Source: Hypericum androsaemum (lineage: Eukaryota; Streptophyta; Magnoliopsida; Malpighiales; Hypericaceae). From it: 64,000 bases of DNA. The notes under the pieces are model-generated. The model ran no database searches and was not told where the DNA came from. It saw only the letters and a program-made list of their open reading frames with translations. The position numbers and the translations under genes were made by a program. The stretch is taken from the NCBI GenBank assembly GCA_963995505.1, contig OZ023199.1:5265906-5329905 (forward strand), given 5' to 3'. This document shows positions 31,975-43,736 of this stretch, one piece after another (the stretch's first letter is position 1; each line of letters begins with the position of its first letter).

Positions 31975-32566
31975 ATAGACCTGACCATTGTTAAAATCCG
32001 ATTCGTGATTAGATTCGTAAAAAATTTGATTCGATTCGTTCACAATTTGATTCGTCCATAATTCGATTCGAATTCGTCATGAGACGAATTGAATATGGTT
32101 TAAGATTTCTACAATTTGTCAAACCGGAGAATTGAATTTGAATTTGAATTCGAGTCCAATTCGATTCGAATTTGACCATATTATTAAAAAAAATTAAATA
32201 AGTACCGAGAAGTATTCATATTACTATCTAATTATGTCATTAGGTAGGCAAAATGATGCGTAGGCAACTTAATTTAGAACATTAAATGCAAGCTCAATCT
32301 TTAATTTATTTCTTTTTCCCCAAAAATAGTAAACGTTAAACCATAATTTTGAAATATATTTAAAAATTTTGAAAATTTTTCAAAAATATTACAAAAATTT
32401 TGGTAGTTTTTGAATGTTTTATTCAATATTAAAATTAATAAAATAATTTGAATTCAATTCGAATTCAAAAAATCATAATTCGTATTCGATTCGTCTTTGG
32501 ACGAATTGAATACGGTTTGAGATTTTAATAAATTCGAATTCGATCCAATTCGAACCGTGGTCAAGT
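31975..32566. mobile_element. Inverted-repeat element rich in GATTCGAATTCG
   Basis: The left end TAGACCTGACCATTGTTAAA and the reverse complement of the right end (TAGACTTGACCACGGTTCGA) match. Internal arms share GACGAATTGAATAYGGTTTR and many GATTCGAATT words in both orientations. About 590 bp, non-coding. It directly abuts the preceding element. Confidence 0.6.
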
Positions 32567-32745
32567 CTAAATACATAGTGTGTGTACCTGACAAAAAAAA
32601 ACACATGTTGGAGTTAGACCCATCAACTGAATTGTTTTTTTAACTCAATTGTTTAGTTAGAAGTTCCAGCACAGGATATCCAATTCTTACCCAGTCACTC
32701 AAAAAATAATCATAGACGCACTGTGGTAAAAAACACTTATGGTCA

Positions 32746-35294
32746 TGTAATACCCGGCTATATTAGTTAAACTTAGTTGGTTTTATTAGAGTATGCTGAT
32801 TCATTCGGGAAGATAATAATATACTATGTTGAAATAGCAATGCACATTAGTCATTGAAAATTTTGAAGAAATATGATTAGATATAATTTGGTACAAATTA
32901 AATTTAGGTATTAAATAAATGTATAGTTGTTAACTTAATTGAAAATAAATAAATTAATATGATATCTAAAATTTAGGACGTCATCTTAATCTAGAAAAAT
33001 AATAAAATATTGATTAACACTTTCTTAATTGGAAATCATGTCTAAACGTAAATTAGCTATCAATGGTGGTAAGAAAACGTAGATAACTTCTGTTATTTTA
33101 TGAATATAACTTAACTAATATTATATTAAGATGGAGTGCATGCGCTGTTGAGTTTCCAGCATGCACTAGTAGTGTGATTAAGATAAAAGAAGATATTTTC
33201 ACACAAAAAAATAGTTTGAAGAAGATAATGTAAAACGTGGCAACCTATAAAAGTAAGATAAGAACATAGTCATCATTTTAAAAAATAAGGAGAAGCGGCA
33301 GGAATGAGGTAATTTCAATATTTTTGATGAAAAAAAAGAGGAAGGAAATATCTAAATACCAAACATGATAAGGGTAAAGTAAAAACTAAGCAAAACGTGG
33401 CACTATTGGCACTAAGCAAAACGTGGCATTATAAAATGAGATATTGATGAGTTTAATGGTGGCAAGAATTAAACCCACTGGAACAAAGAAACTAACGTGG
33501 ATAATTAAGACAGAAAAGAAGAAGGTGTCGACGCAGAGAAAAATAGATGGTTACCCAAGGTATGACTTTCAACTGAGATTATTTGTTCTTGAGCAAGAAT
33601 ATTGAGAGACAAAGTAAAAGAAACAAATTTATAGAAGAGATGATGCGAAAATTTGTAAAAAAAAAGGTGAATATACATGTGTGTGTGTATATATATATAC
33701 ATACATAAGTAGCTACTGATTTAGTTTGATTGAAAGAAAATGAAAATGATTAAAGAGATGGTGAAACGACTGCCTAGATATAATTATTAGTTAGATGAAT
33801 GCTTAGAAGTAATTAAACAAATAAGTAGATATAATTAAATAAGTTTAGAATTTGAAGGTAAATCGACTAGTGAAACTAGAAATAAAATATACTATGGTAC
33901 AGATTATTTAGATGAGAGAATAAGGGATAGTTATAAAATGGAAACCCTAATATTGAAAAATTGGAGTTGGTAGTACGTGTGAAATGATTTGTGAAGGTAA
34001 TTCAAATATTTAGTCTTTGATAATTTTTTTATCAAATTAGTTGATGTATCTGAGTAACAGGTTTCAGGCTATACTTTTGAAGGTGGAGAATTATAAGATA
34101 ACTAAACTCAATTTGATTCGATTCCAAGTGGAATAAATTTCTACATCGGATGATGTACGGTCGATTCAGATATTCGTCGAACAAAATCGGTAAACAAATA
34201 ATATGTGACTCGTGCTTTCTTTGACGCACTCTACTTATTTGTCATGATTTGAATTTGGTACTGTTAGTGCATATTGTGCATTTGTCATATGAGCATTATG
34301 AAGTGACATTATGATTTGTAAGTGTTTGATTAATTTGGCCCCGAGTGACCACTGGAAATGTTTGGTTTGTTCATTGGATATATTTGATTCGTTTGGAGCC
34401 TATGAATTTGTGTGATATGAATAACTATATGATATGGATAGCTCTGCTATGTGATATGGACGTCTAGTAGGCAGAGGTCTACCTGTGACCAACCGGGGAT
34501 GTTGGCATATGTGCACATATACTAAGGATACAATAGATTCTGATATGATTTGTTTGGCCGGCGGGGTTGGATTCTGATGACGCCTTTGAGATATGATATC
34601 CTCGTGTCGGGGTTGGAGTGACACTATCTAGAACTTGCCAAACGTTCGTCCAGTTCTGTGATATGATTTTGGAATTATGTGTTCATGTGTCAAACTACGT
34701 GACGGTATGGGACGTTGCGTAATTTGCTCATGTTTATGTGCCGTTGTGATTATATGTTAATATTTGGTCTTATGGTAATTATGACTTTATGATAGTGTAA
34801 ATGTCCACATGATTCAATTGCCATTTTAGTCATATGCATGTGTTAGGTATGTTTGTGCATTGAGTAGCTAAATAAATTTGCGATACATATCTTATTTGTT
34901 TACTGAGTGTTCCAAAATACTCATCCCCCCCTCACCAGTTTTGCAGGAACTCGTACACGAGTTGTATTAGTTCGGAGATCTACTGTGATCGTACCAAGTC
35001 CGATTTGTTCTCTAGGACTTGCATCGATGTCTCCAGTTTGTCTTTTGCTCTTTCATCTAGAAGCTCTGTAGTCACAGAATTTGTTTTGATCTTGGGAGTA
35101 TGTATAATAAAGAAAAAACTTGGCTTATATTTTGTAAATTTGGAATATGAAATTAAAGATCATTAAGTCATAATTTTACGTTTAAATGCTTATGATTATA
35201 AATTTGAATACGTTAGAGGCTGGCTAGATTTATTTTGTAATTAAAGGAGTCGAAGTCTAGCGCCGGTCACCGATCACAGATTTGGGTCGTGACA
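32746..35294. mobile_element. Solo LTR (2549 bp), Ty3/Gypsy-like
   Basis: The segment starts TGTAATACCCGG and ends GGGTCGTGACA (TG...CA). It is flanked by an exact 5-bp duplication GGTCA at 32741-32745 and 35295-35299. There is no internal coding region, so it is a solo LTR left by recombination between the two LTRs of a full element. Length and the ...TTTGGGTCGTGACA end are as in large plant Ty3/Gypsy LTRs. It sits exactly at the left terminus of the inverted-repeat element that continues to the right. Confidence 0.85.
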
Positions 35295-35727
35295 GGTCAC
35301 TAAGCTTTGATAATTTTTTGTCCATGGTCACTAACCTATTTTTTTTTCCTTTATGGTCACTCAATTATAGTAAGTTACTCTGGTATGGTCACTCGGGGTT
35401 ATTTTTACAAATGTTGCTGAGTTGCCATGATAAAACCTTCCAAAATAATCACATATTAGTTTATATTTTTTTCAAAATCATCATTCTCATCCCTCTCTTC
35501 CTCTGCCTTATAATTCTTCACTTGTTCACCAAAACCCCCCCAAAAAATTGAACTTTTTCAAGCTCCGCCCCCTGGATGTGTTCAACCTCTTCCTGCTATG
35601 GAAATGAGATATGGAAATGACCCATTTGAGATTTAAGCAAATGGAAAGAGGGAGAGGACTTACAGAGGGAGAGAGGCATGTCCTTAGGGCTGGAGGAATG
35701 GAGAGATTTGCAAGGAAGGAAAAGGGA

Positions 35728-35730
<3 letters not shown>

Positions 35731-35759
<29 letters not shown>
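35731..35759. repeat. (GA)n microsatellite
   Basis: A run of about 14 GA units inside the inverted-repeat element. Confidence 0.95.
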
Positions 35760-35761
<2 letters not shown>

Positions 35762-35788
35762 CACATCTCTGGTTTTCCCGTTGCACTT

Positions 35789-35996
35789 TTTTTTAAGGAA
35801 CAACAAACCATAATATATAGAAACCCCTTAAGTGGGAAAGTCCGAGAACAAAAGGACATCAAGCTCATCCGAGGGTACAACCACCCAATCCCCAGATAAA
35901 GACTCGAGCCTGCAGTGCTTACTTAACCAATCAGCAACCTGGTTAAGCTGTATAGGAACATGACTAAGCTTACAATTTGGTAAATCACCCGTTTTT
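35789..35996 (-). mobile_element. Truncated LINE 3' end, nested
   Basis: On the minus strand this encodes the last ~53 codons of a LINE ORF2: GDLPNCKLSHVPIQLNQVAD followed by WLSKHCRLESL and ending LLFSDFPT before a stop. It closely matches the end of the LINE at 61.9 kb. A T-tract marks the poly-A end. The insert is flanked by CCGTTGCACTT at 35778-35788 and 35997-36007. It is therefore a short 5'-truncated copy of that LINE family. Confidence 0.85.
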
Positions 35997-36474
35997 CCGT
36001 TGCACTTGATTCCTCCTTCCCTGATTCCTCCTTCCCTTTTGTTTCTCTCTCTCAATTACAATTTCTATGATTTTTTGAAGAAAAAAAAAGCTAATCTATT
36101 TGTGGATTTTCATAAAAATCACTTGTTATCTAGTCTACTGGATCTTCTAAAAAAATTTAGTCTACTAGACCAACTAATTTATTTTAGAGCTAGGTAGTAC
36201 GTTTGAAAAGTGGTTAAATTCTTCCAACCATTGATAAAAAAAATATAACACAAGGCACAAGGTGGAGCATGGAGAGAGATGGATGAGAAGGATGATTTTG
36301 AAAGAAAAAAACTAATATGTGATTATTTTGAAAGTTTGTATCATGCCAACTCAGCAATATTTACAAAAATAACCTCGAGTGAACATACCAGAGCAACTTA
36401 TTATAGTTAAGTGACCATTAAAAAAAAAAAGGTTAGTAACTATTGACAAAAAGTTATCAAACCTTAGTGACATG

Positions 36475-36855
36475 GGCGACGCACCGTCTTTTTCCGTATA
36501 ATCTCATCTTTCTCCGTTCCCTATAATTTTTCCCTCTTCTTCAAGTACCTCGGCAAACCAGGACCGCCAGAGACGCACCTGTTCATCGAGCCAGCCGCGG
36601 GTCGCTGCCAATCCACAAACCCTCAGTCTCCAAACCCAGTAGGCCGTTTCATTATTATCATACTATTTTATTTTATTTTATTTTATTTTTTGTGTGAAAT
36701 ATCTGCAACTATCCGCAGTATTGCGGCGGAGAACCGTGTCGGCGGTCTCCGGGGCCGCAGTTGGGTCCCTGGATAAGCATTAGAACCGAAAAAGGGTCCA
36801 TTTTGAAACCTAATTTGGAAGGAAGGAAGGAAGGTCATAAACCTATTATATAGTG
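36475..36855 (+). promoter_or_regulatory. PRORP upstream region and 5' leader
   Basis: Non-coding, with an (ATTTT)n repeat at about 36663-36690, a GC-rich stretch at 36720-36770 and (GGAA)n at about 36818-36834 just before the start codon. The inverted-repeat element at 35.3-36.5 kb ends about 385 bases before the ATG, so the promoter may include transposon sequence. Confidence 0.4.
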
Positions 36856-39244
36856 ATGCTGTGTAGGAGCAGCTCCTTGATGTGTGCTTTCAGTAGAGCT
36901 TGTCCTCTCTCCGCATCCGTTCCTCGAATCGTATCGCGTCCGATGTTGCGCATTACGAGTTTGTGCTGTCATCGGAGCTCCTCGGGTGTCGCGGTAGCAG
37001 CGTCGGAAATGCACAAAACTGCTGAATTGGCTGTTGGTACTTCTTCTTCCTCCACCCGAAGGAGGAAGAGAGAACGAAAGTTCTCACCGGAAGATATGCT
37101 TCTAATAAAACTAGATCAGTGTTCTAAACGCGGGGATGTGAATGAAGCGCTCTGCTTGTATGATGAGGCGCGGAGCACGGATGTCAAGCTTAATCACCAC
37201 CACTATAATAGGTTGCTCTATGTATGCTCTTTGGCTGCTTCCTCTGCTCAACCGGATGTCGGTTTGCGAAGGGGATTGGAGATCTACCTGCAAATGCTTA
37301 GCGATGAAGTTGCCCCGGATGAGGCCACTTTCACCAATGCTGCCAGGCTTGCTGTTGCTGGGGACGAGCCGGATATGGCGTTTAATTTGGTTAAGCACAT
37401 GAAAACTCACAATATCCCGCCTAGATTACGCTCTTATGGACCGGCTCTTTTTGGATTCTGTGAAAAGGGATTGGTTGAGAGGGCCTTCGAAGTTGACCGT
37501 GATATGGTTGAATCTGGTGTGATGGCCGAAGAGCCTGAGCTTTCAGCTCTTTTGAAAGTTAGTGTCGATAACAATAAGGCTGAGAAGGTGTATGAATTGC
37601 TGCATCGGTTGCGAGCCACTGTCAGACAAGTAACTGAGCCAACCGCTAGGATTATTACTGACTGGTTTGAGTCGGAAAATGCTTCCCGAATTGGGGAGGG
37701 AGATTGGGATGTAGCTAAGATAAGGGAAGGAGTAATAAGAGGAGGAGGTGGGTGGCATGGGCAAGGATGGCTCGGAAGTGGGAAGTGGAAAGTGGTGAGC
37801 ACTGGAATGGATGATGCCGGTGTTTGTCATTCTTGCGGGGAGAAGCTTGTTTGCATTGACATCGATCCAAGAGAGACAGAAGATTTTGCTAGCATGTTAA
37901 GCAACTTGGCTCTTCAGAAAGAGAAGACAGAAAATTTTCTTGAGTTCAAGGTAATAGCAATTTCTTGTTCCTCAACTGAATGAAATCATCAATAATGAGT
38001 AACCTGTAAAAAACAGAGCTATTATTTGTGTACAGTCCCCGTTTGGTTGCTATATCAGACATTGGAATCATGCTACCGATTAATCAAATTCTTCAGTTAG
38101 CTTCAGGGTACTGTGCATTGAGTTAGATAGCATGTTCATCAGTTACTTACATTCGAGGCGCTGCAGGAGTGGTTACGACTCCATGGTCCATTTGATGCTG
38201 TAGTAGATGCTGCCAACATCGGTCTCTATGCTGGAAAAAGTTTTGAATTTGATCGCGTAAGGATCTCGCAACTGTATGTTATATCTTATTCTGCAATAAT
38301 GTTATACACAATTTTCCCGTCTTCGGTGTTTCTTGTTAATAGATTCTCATGTTTGTAGCTCGACACTATAGTAAATTATCTACGCGATCTCAGTCTGTCC
38401 AAGAAACTCCCTCTCATTGTCTTACACATAGCTCGTGTGACTGGAGGCCCTGCTAAGAAACCCGATAACAAGAGGTTGTTAGAGTACTGGAGGAAGTCTG
38501 GTGCTCTTTATGCTACTCCAGTTGGCTCTAATGATGACTGGTGAGCTTCCTTTTTCGTGAACTTGAAAATAACCATCTCTAAGTTGGTGCATCTGATGCG
38601 TAAAGATGGACTCAAGGATTTGGTTCACAGGGACACTTTTAATTGGTAGTTTTCGTATTGTGAGATTTCCCGCTCTTGTGCGCTGGTGGCCATTTTCATT
38701 CACAGGTATTGGTTATATGCTGCTGTCAGCAACAAGTGTTTATTAGTCACTAATGATGAAATGAGGGACCATCTCTTCCAGATGCTCGGAACTTCATTCT
38801 TTCCAAGATGGAAAGAAAAGCATCAGGTGCTTCTGAGTTTCTCATGAGCTGATATTGTTTTGTTCCGGTCCAAGGTTTACTGATCTCTGGTATGCATGCA
38901 GGTACGATTTTCGCATCCCGCAAAAGAGCCGCTCAAATTGCACATGCCTCCCCCGTATTCGATTGTCATTCAGGTACCCGAGCATTTACTCCCTAGCAGC
39001 ACTTGCTACTATAATACCATCACAACAGTTCAAATATTTGACCGTAACCTTGATCGTGAGACAGGAATCGGAGAGTGGTCACTGGCATGTTCCGACTGAC
39101 ATTGGCGACGATGTCGAGAGCCGACGGCAGTGGTTGTGTTGCACCAGGTCCAAGAGCTCTACTGGAACCCAACAGCGCGTGGCAAAACAACGAAAAACAT
39201 CCAGAAAATCCCCAAGTGGTTTGAAGCAGCAGCAACGTTCTTAG
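36856..39244 (+). CDS. PRORP: Proteinaceous RNase P (PRORP)
   Basis: Six exons: 36856-37950, 38167-38256, 38359-38540, 38706-38826, 38902-38973 and 39065-39244 (1740 nt, 579 residues). The enzyme is a single-protein RNase P that removes 5' leaders from precursor tRNAs. The N-terminal ~70 residues look like an organelle presequence. PPR repeats lie at roughly 80-270. The NYN metallonuclease domain has the four expected aspartates: Asp379 (VVDAANIGL), Asp454/Asp455 (SNDDW) and Asp473 (VTNDEMRDH). The zinc site is Cys324/Cys327 (CHSC), His528 (HWHVP) and Cys545 (RQWLC). The spacing equals that of Arabidopsis PRORP1 as I remember it, shifted by 20. ATG 36856 is the first real start; the codon before it is GTG. 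The DAANIGL box is more like nuclear PRORP2/3, and the C-terminal tail is basic, so localisation is open. The gene is intact. Confidence 0.93.
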
Positions 39245-40354
39245 TGGCGTAGTTGCAGAGTGACGTCCACGGCAAGGGCAAATATTCTTTTATATTTTTC
39301 CTTTTCCTGTAACCATGATACAAATGTACGTTGGATCGGCGGGAAATATATTTTGCCCAAAAATGACTTCCCCATTTTTTAGGAAGTTGTTTGTTCATTG
39401 TAATTTACTAGATTTTCTACAAGAACAAAACATTGTCGTAAATTCCTGGGCTCACAAACTTCCGCTGCGCCGCGCCGCTCGTCTCGTGTTACCATGTGCC
39501 TCGCCTCGACGTCCTTGGCCCGATTCACGTCCACCAGTCGCAGACTCTGTCGTCTCGGCTTGAGCTCGCTGTCCTCGAGGAGCAAATTGTCGAGGGAGTC
39601 AAACGAATGGATGTCGTCCTTGGACTCGGTTGACGCCTACTCGCGAATTAAGCCGCTGCTGCACTCTTTCGGCCGGCGTTCACCTCAGGTTGACGTCTTC
39701 CAGTTTTCCCTTTTCTCAACTTTGGCCTCTTGAGTCTCGAATGAAGAACAATTCATATTTGCATGTCTCCCGCTTGTCGCGGTGGAGTGGTCTTCGGTAG
39801 AGATTGGGAGGAAATTTTGTAACGTACTAGGGACTAGAATAGTAGTCGTGAATAGTAGTAGTAACTATTAGGTAAATAGTCATAGTATAAATAGTAGATT
39901 AAGTAGTGACTGGAAGGGCATTATTAACATTTACAACAAATCCATTGATTTCTGTCTTCCCCTCCTAATCTCTATCTCGTTCTCTCTTCTATCTCTCTCC
40001 CTTTTCTCCCAATTTCTCCTAATTCTATCAATCTTGAACCCTAATTCCAATTGGGTTCATATCTCTTAAAAAAATTCCAATTGGATTTTCTTCGCGAATT
40101 AGGAATCACAGATTTTGAGGACTAACTACAAAATGGTCTGAAACTTTCATTCCGTGTTCACATAAGGACGAAGTGCTTTGCGCACAACATGCAACAATTT
40201 CATTTTAACGCTTAGACTGTTTCCCTTATTTCATTCAAGGACGATAGTGCACTATTTTCTCTCAAGAACATATTTGCCAAAAATTCGATTTTACAAAGAA
40301 AAACTTACAAAAACTCAACTATAACTAGAACAAAAATTCATATGGCTCTGATGT
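39245..40354. other. PRORP 3' flank and intergenic DNA
   Basis: The 3' untranslated region of PRORP probably runs to about 39410. About 39450-39700 is a GC-rich island with open frames on both strands (see next entry). 39900-40120 is CT-rich and leader-like (repeated CTCTCTTCTATCTCTC), with two near-repeats of TTCCAATTGG. No gene could be assigned there. Confidence 0.4.
39494..39733 (+). other. Unassigned GC-rich ORF island
   Basis: A 79-codon plus-strand ORF (starts MCLASTSLARFTSTSRRLCR, Ser/Arg/Leu-rich) lies in DNA clearly more GC-rich than its surroundings. An overlapping minus-strand frame (39379-39585) is also open. Neither resembles a family I know. A donor-like CAG|GTTGAC at about 39689 could make it a first exon, but no downstream exon was found. 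It may be a gene fragment carried by a transposon. Confidence 0.2.
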
Positions 40355-40365
40355 TAATAAATGAA

Positions 40366-41224
40366 TTTTTTTTTTGGAAAGGTAAGTATTATTAACTACT
40401 ATGGAATGTACAAACTATTTAGCGTGGTATTCCTCCTGCCATGAACTAATGGAACTGCGACCGTCGGCTTCGTCAAAATTCAACCACACCAAAATCTATA
40501 GGAAAAAATGTGTAGTTGGTAAAGAGTATCCCAATAAAAATATATCGCGAAAACAATGACACACCGTCACCTGTAAAGAAAAATTACAAGAGATCAAAGA
40601 TTACACCAACAGTTCAAAGTCAAGACCAGAACCAGTAGGAACTCAAGGCCAAACAGCAACACAACCTCGAATGAAAAAAAAATATCGTCGAAAAAAAGCA
40701 AGAACATCGACCTGGACGAGCTAGAAAAACCACCATCAGATTCCACCATTTTCCATGATTGTCAGAAGCGCATCCTGACGATGAGAGCTACTAGCGAGGC
40801 CAGACTAAAAAGACCACTCGGAAAAGCACTTATGAATCAGAAGCAAGAGCCGATTAAAGCAGACCTCTTGGGCGTCGAAGATAATCCTATTACACTGCTT
40901 ACAAATAGTCCAACAAACAGCAGCGACGAGCGTGTACCATAATTTCTTGAGGTACTCTCCACGAACCAACCCCAGCCAAGAGTCCAAACTTCCAAGTAGG
41001 GACCCACCGATGCACCAACTGATACACAGCAGATTGGCAAAGAAGTTCCAGATTCTAGACGTAATGCCACAATGCAAGAAAATATGAGCAATGGATTCTG
41101 CCTCGGAATCGCAAAAAACGCAAAGGGCACCCCTCCTGCCAACAAGACCAATTCGGGAAAGATTATCTCTGGTCTTGATCTCCCCTTGGAGAGCCATCCA
41201 AAAGTTGCAATTAGTCTTGAATCC
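40366..41224 (-). mobile_element. 5'-truncated LINE (L1-type) with zf-RVT domain
   Basis: A minus-strand ORF (40805-41197) encodes the zinc-binding region after the reverse transcriptase of plant L1-type LINEs: RRGALCVFCDSEAESIAHIF, LHCGITSRIWNFF and a terminal WTICKQCNRIIFDAQ. A T10 tract at 40366 is the poly-A end. A target duplication TAATAAATGAA is present at 40355-40365. Its right copy starts at 41225 but is split by the Copia element and finishes at 52027. The reverse transcriptase itself is missing (5' truncation). Confidence 0.85.
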
Positions 41225-41232
41225 TAATAAAT

Positions 41233-41809
41233 TGTTAGATATTTATACCCATGTTAATCCAAGTAGTACCAAGTGGGTATGAATTATCTAAATGTCATAT
41301 ACTTGACATGTGTCAAGATGACACTTAGATATGGTGGCATCATGTGATGCCACGCCACACTATTAGGTGGCTGGCTTCATTCCCTTAAAGGGATAAAAGA
41401 TGAAGCGGTGGGTGTTTAAAAAAGAAGAAGGTAGATTGATCCCTGAGTGTAGGGATCATCTCCTGGAACATGAAAAAGAAAGCATACGACTTCTTCTTTT
41501 GATAAAATAGAAGTGAATGCTTCTTCTTCTTCAAGGTTACGAAGTGAAGCGATGGCTTCATCTTCGTGTGATAAATATAACCCACACACTCTCGACCTCT
41601 AGTGGCATCTAGTCCGTAGAAATTAATTTTGTTTCGAATAAGTTCGTAAGTAAGGTTACCAGTGACAAATCTTCTGTTACAACGACCATGTGAAGAATAC
41701 TTCTCAAATTGAATTTGTGCTTCAAGAGATAAGTATATTTAATTTATGACTTTCAGATTCTTGCAATTATATTTATAATTATGATTATAAATTGCTGGGA
41801 ATTCCTTCA
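41233..41809 (+). repeat. 5' LTR of the Copia element
   Basis: 577 bp, TG...CA ends. It contains TGATAAATATAACCC near 41568-41582 as a plausible TATA region. Confidence 0.93.
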
Positions 41810-41824
41810 TTGGTATCAGAGCCA
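41810..41824 (+). promoter_or_regulatory. Primer-binding site (initiator tRNA-Met type)
   Basis: TTGGTATCAGAGCCA directly follows the 5' LTR. TGGTATCAGAGC is the standard complement of the 3' end of plant initiator methionine tRNA used by Copia elements. Confidence 0.9.
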
Positions 41825-43736
41825 TATGAAGCTTCATTCTGGTTTTAGAATGATTTTTACAAAGAAAACATTTTTTGTAAAAATTTTGTGTTAAAATCAG
41901 ATTTTCTGGTAAAGGTTTTTTCTTTGGAAAAACCTACTGTTGTCCTTTCTTAAAATAATTAGAAACCCGTAGGATTCTATGTGTAATTGCGCACGAAACG
42001 CGGAAAAGGATTATGTCCATATTCGCACACGCATGAAACCTCTAGGTATTAAAATGCAATTGTTGCACTCTGAAAGCGTATAAGGAGATTGTCCTTACTC
42101 GCAAACGCATAAAACATCTAGAGAATTAAACTGATATTCTGCGTGCTGACAGCAAATAAGAAATCTGTCCTTATTTGCACACGCATGGAAATATATAAGA
42201 CTAGTTTGTAATTAGCCACAAAAATCCCCAAATCTGGTTAGAACCCTAATTTCCCGAATCGGAGAGTTTTATCCCACGTTCTCTTCCCGATTCTCGTCAA
42301 AGAACTCGATTATTGTCGATAACTGTCGACGATATCGCGTCAGACCTCAGCTGGTCACAACAAATCGACGTAGCTTCCACGAGCGACGACGCTCGACGAG
42401 AAGCGATGACCGTGCAGGAGAACGTCGCGGCTTGACATTCCGGAGGGGTGAGAAAGTCACACCACATGGACGCCGCGACGCTTGGCGCTGCACGACGATG
42501 AGCCAACGCCACGGTTAAGAGGAGCACCGAGGTCGAGCTCCCTGGCAAGACGTGACCGGCGGAGGTCAACGGGGGAGCTGACGGCGCTCCGGGAATGAAA
42601 ATAGAATTTTTTTTGAACCCCTAATTTTTGGGATTGGAATAATTTCTGGGAAAGATTGGACCCGATTAAAATTTTGTATGGGCCTGAGCCCAATACGAAT
42701 TTGTAAAATAAAAAAAACCAAAATTTGGATTGGGCCGAATTGAGGGTGGGTCGAATTTTGTGAAATCTGGATGAGTTAAAATTTGTATGGGCCCAAATGG
42801 TAGAGGGCCCCGCGGGCCGGATGCTACAAAGCCCAACCCAACTTTCGTTGACTGAATTGAAAAGTCAACGCGGGCTCCATGGACTAATGGGGCTTTCTAT
42901 GTTAGTTTTTTGGACCTAATTTTGTTATTAAGTTGACTGAAATAGTTCCTAAGTCAACATGTGCCCTCATTACATTAAAAAGATTATTACGAATCTTTTA
43001 ACTATGGGTTGAAAAATTATTATGGTAATTTTTTGACAAACCCAATATTTTTCGGAAGGGTCCGGAAAATATATTTTTCCAATATTCTTGAAGTATGAGT
43101 ATTGATAAAATGAAAAATTAAACATGAGATATTGATCACGCATGAAAGCCAAATTGTGGACATATCCTTAATATGTGACATCATCGTTTAGATTGACAAT
43201 TATGATTTTCGATCCATGGGAGAAATAAAGTATTCACCCAAAGTTTCTGTATCATGTTGCAGGTTTATGATGTCGTAAAAAAAAACTCCACTCGTGTTTT
43301 ATTTCAGTACGTGTTGCGATTGTATGCAACATCCTGGCAAGATATCGAAGTGTCGTATCTGGTGGAGGGAGTATAAGGATAGTAGAAAAGTGCTAGAAGT
43401 GCACATAATTTTTTGTTCACAAAAAGATACAAAAGTGTCTCTAGGCTAGAGGTTATGATCGCGAACCAGATTGGCACAAAATATTCAAGCATCTTCTAAT
43501 GAGGATGAAAGGCGAAAGAAAATATTTGAGTTTTTCCTACATCTTCGATGTGGCACATATAAATGCATTTTTTGAAATGTCTAATTGGATATTTGAGCAG
43601 AAGGAGAGTTTCTGAGGAAATTGTGTTGGGTTTTGAATGCATAATTAATGCATTTGGCCCAAGCTGAAAGGCCCAAGCTGGAAAGCCCAAGCTGAGGATG
43701 GGATTGCCACATCGAAAAGCGCAAGGGAATTTTCCT

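Larger units (their letters stand above)
35296..36471. mobile_element. Inverted-repeat element with ~190-bp TIRs
   Basis: The left end GTCACTAAGCTTTGATAA and the right end ...TTATCAAACCTTAGTGAC are inverted repeats. Pairing continues for about 190 bases (GGTCACTCAATTATAGTAAG against its inverted partner, TTGCTGAGTTG, AATAATCACATATTAGTTT). When the solo LTR at 32746-35294 is removed, both termini are flanked by ATG (32739-32741 and 36472-36474). The interior holds a GA tract and a truncated LINE. The superfamily is uncertain. Confidence 0.75.

Noticed and set aside
35282..35551. 89-codon hydrophobic ORF that could be a membrane peptide
   Set aside because: It falls in the terminal inverted repeat of a transposon; T-rich DNA gives chance hydrophobic frames.
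39830..40120. LTR of another retrotransposon (TGTAACGTAC...)
   Set aside because: No matching partner LTR, no target duplication and no clear CA end in the window.
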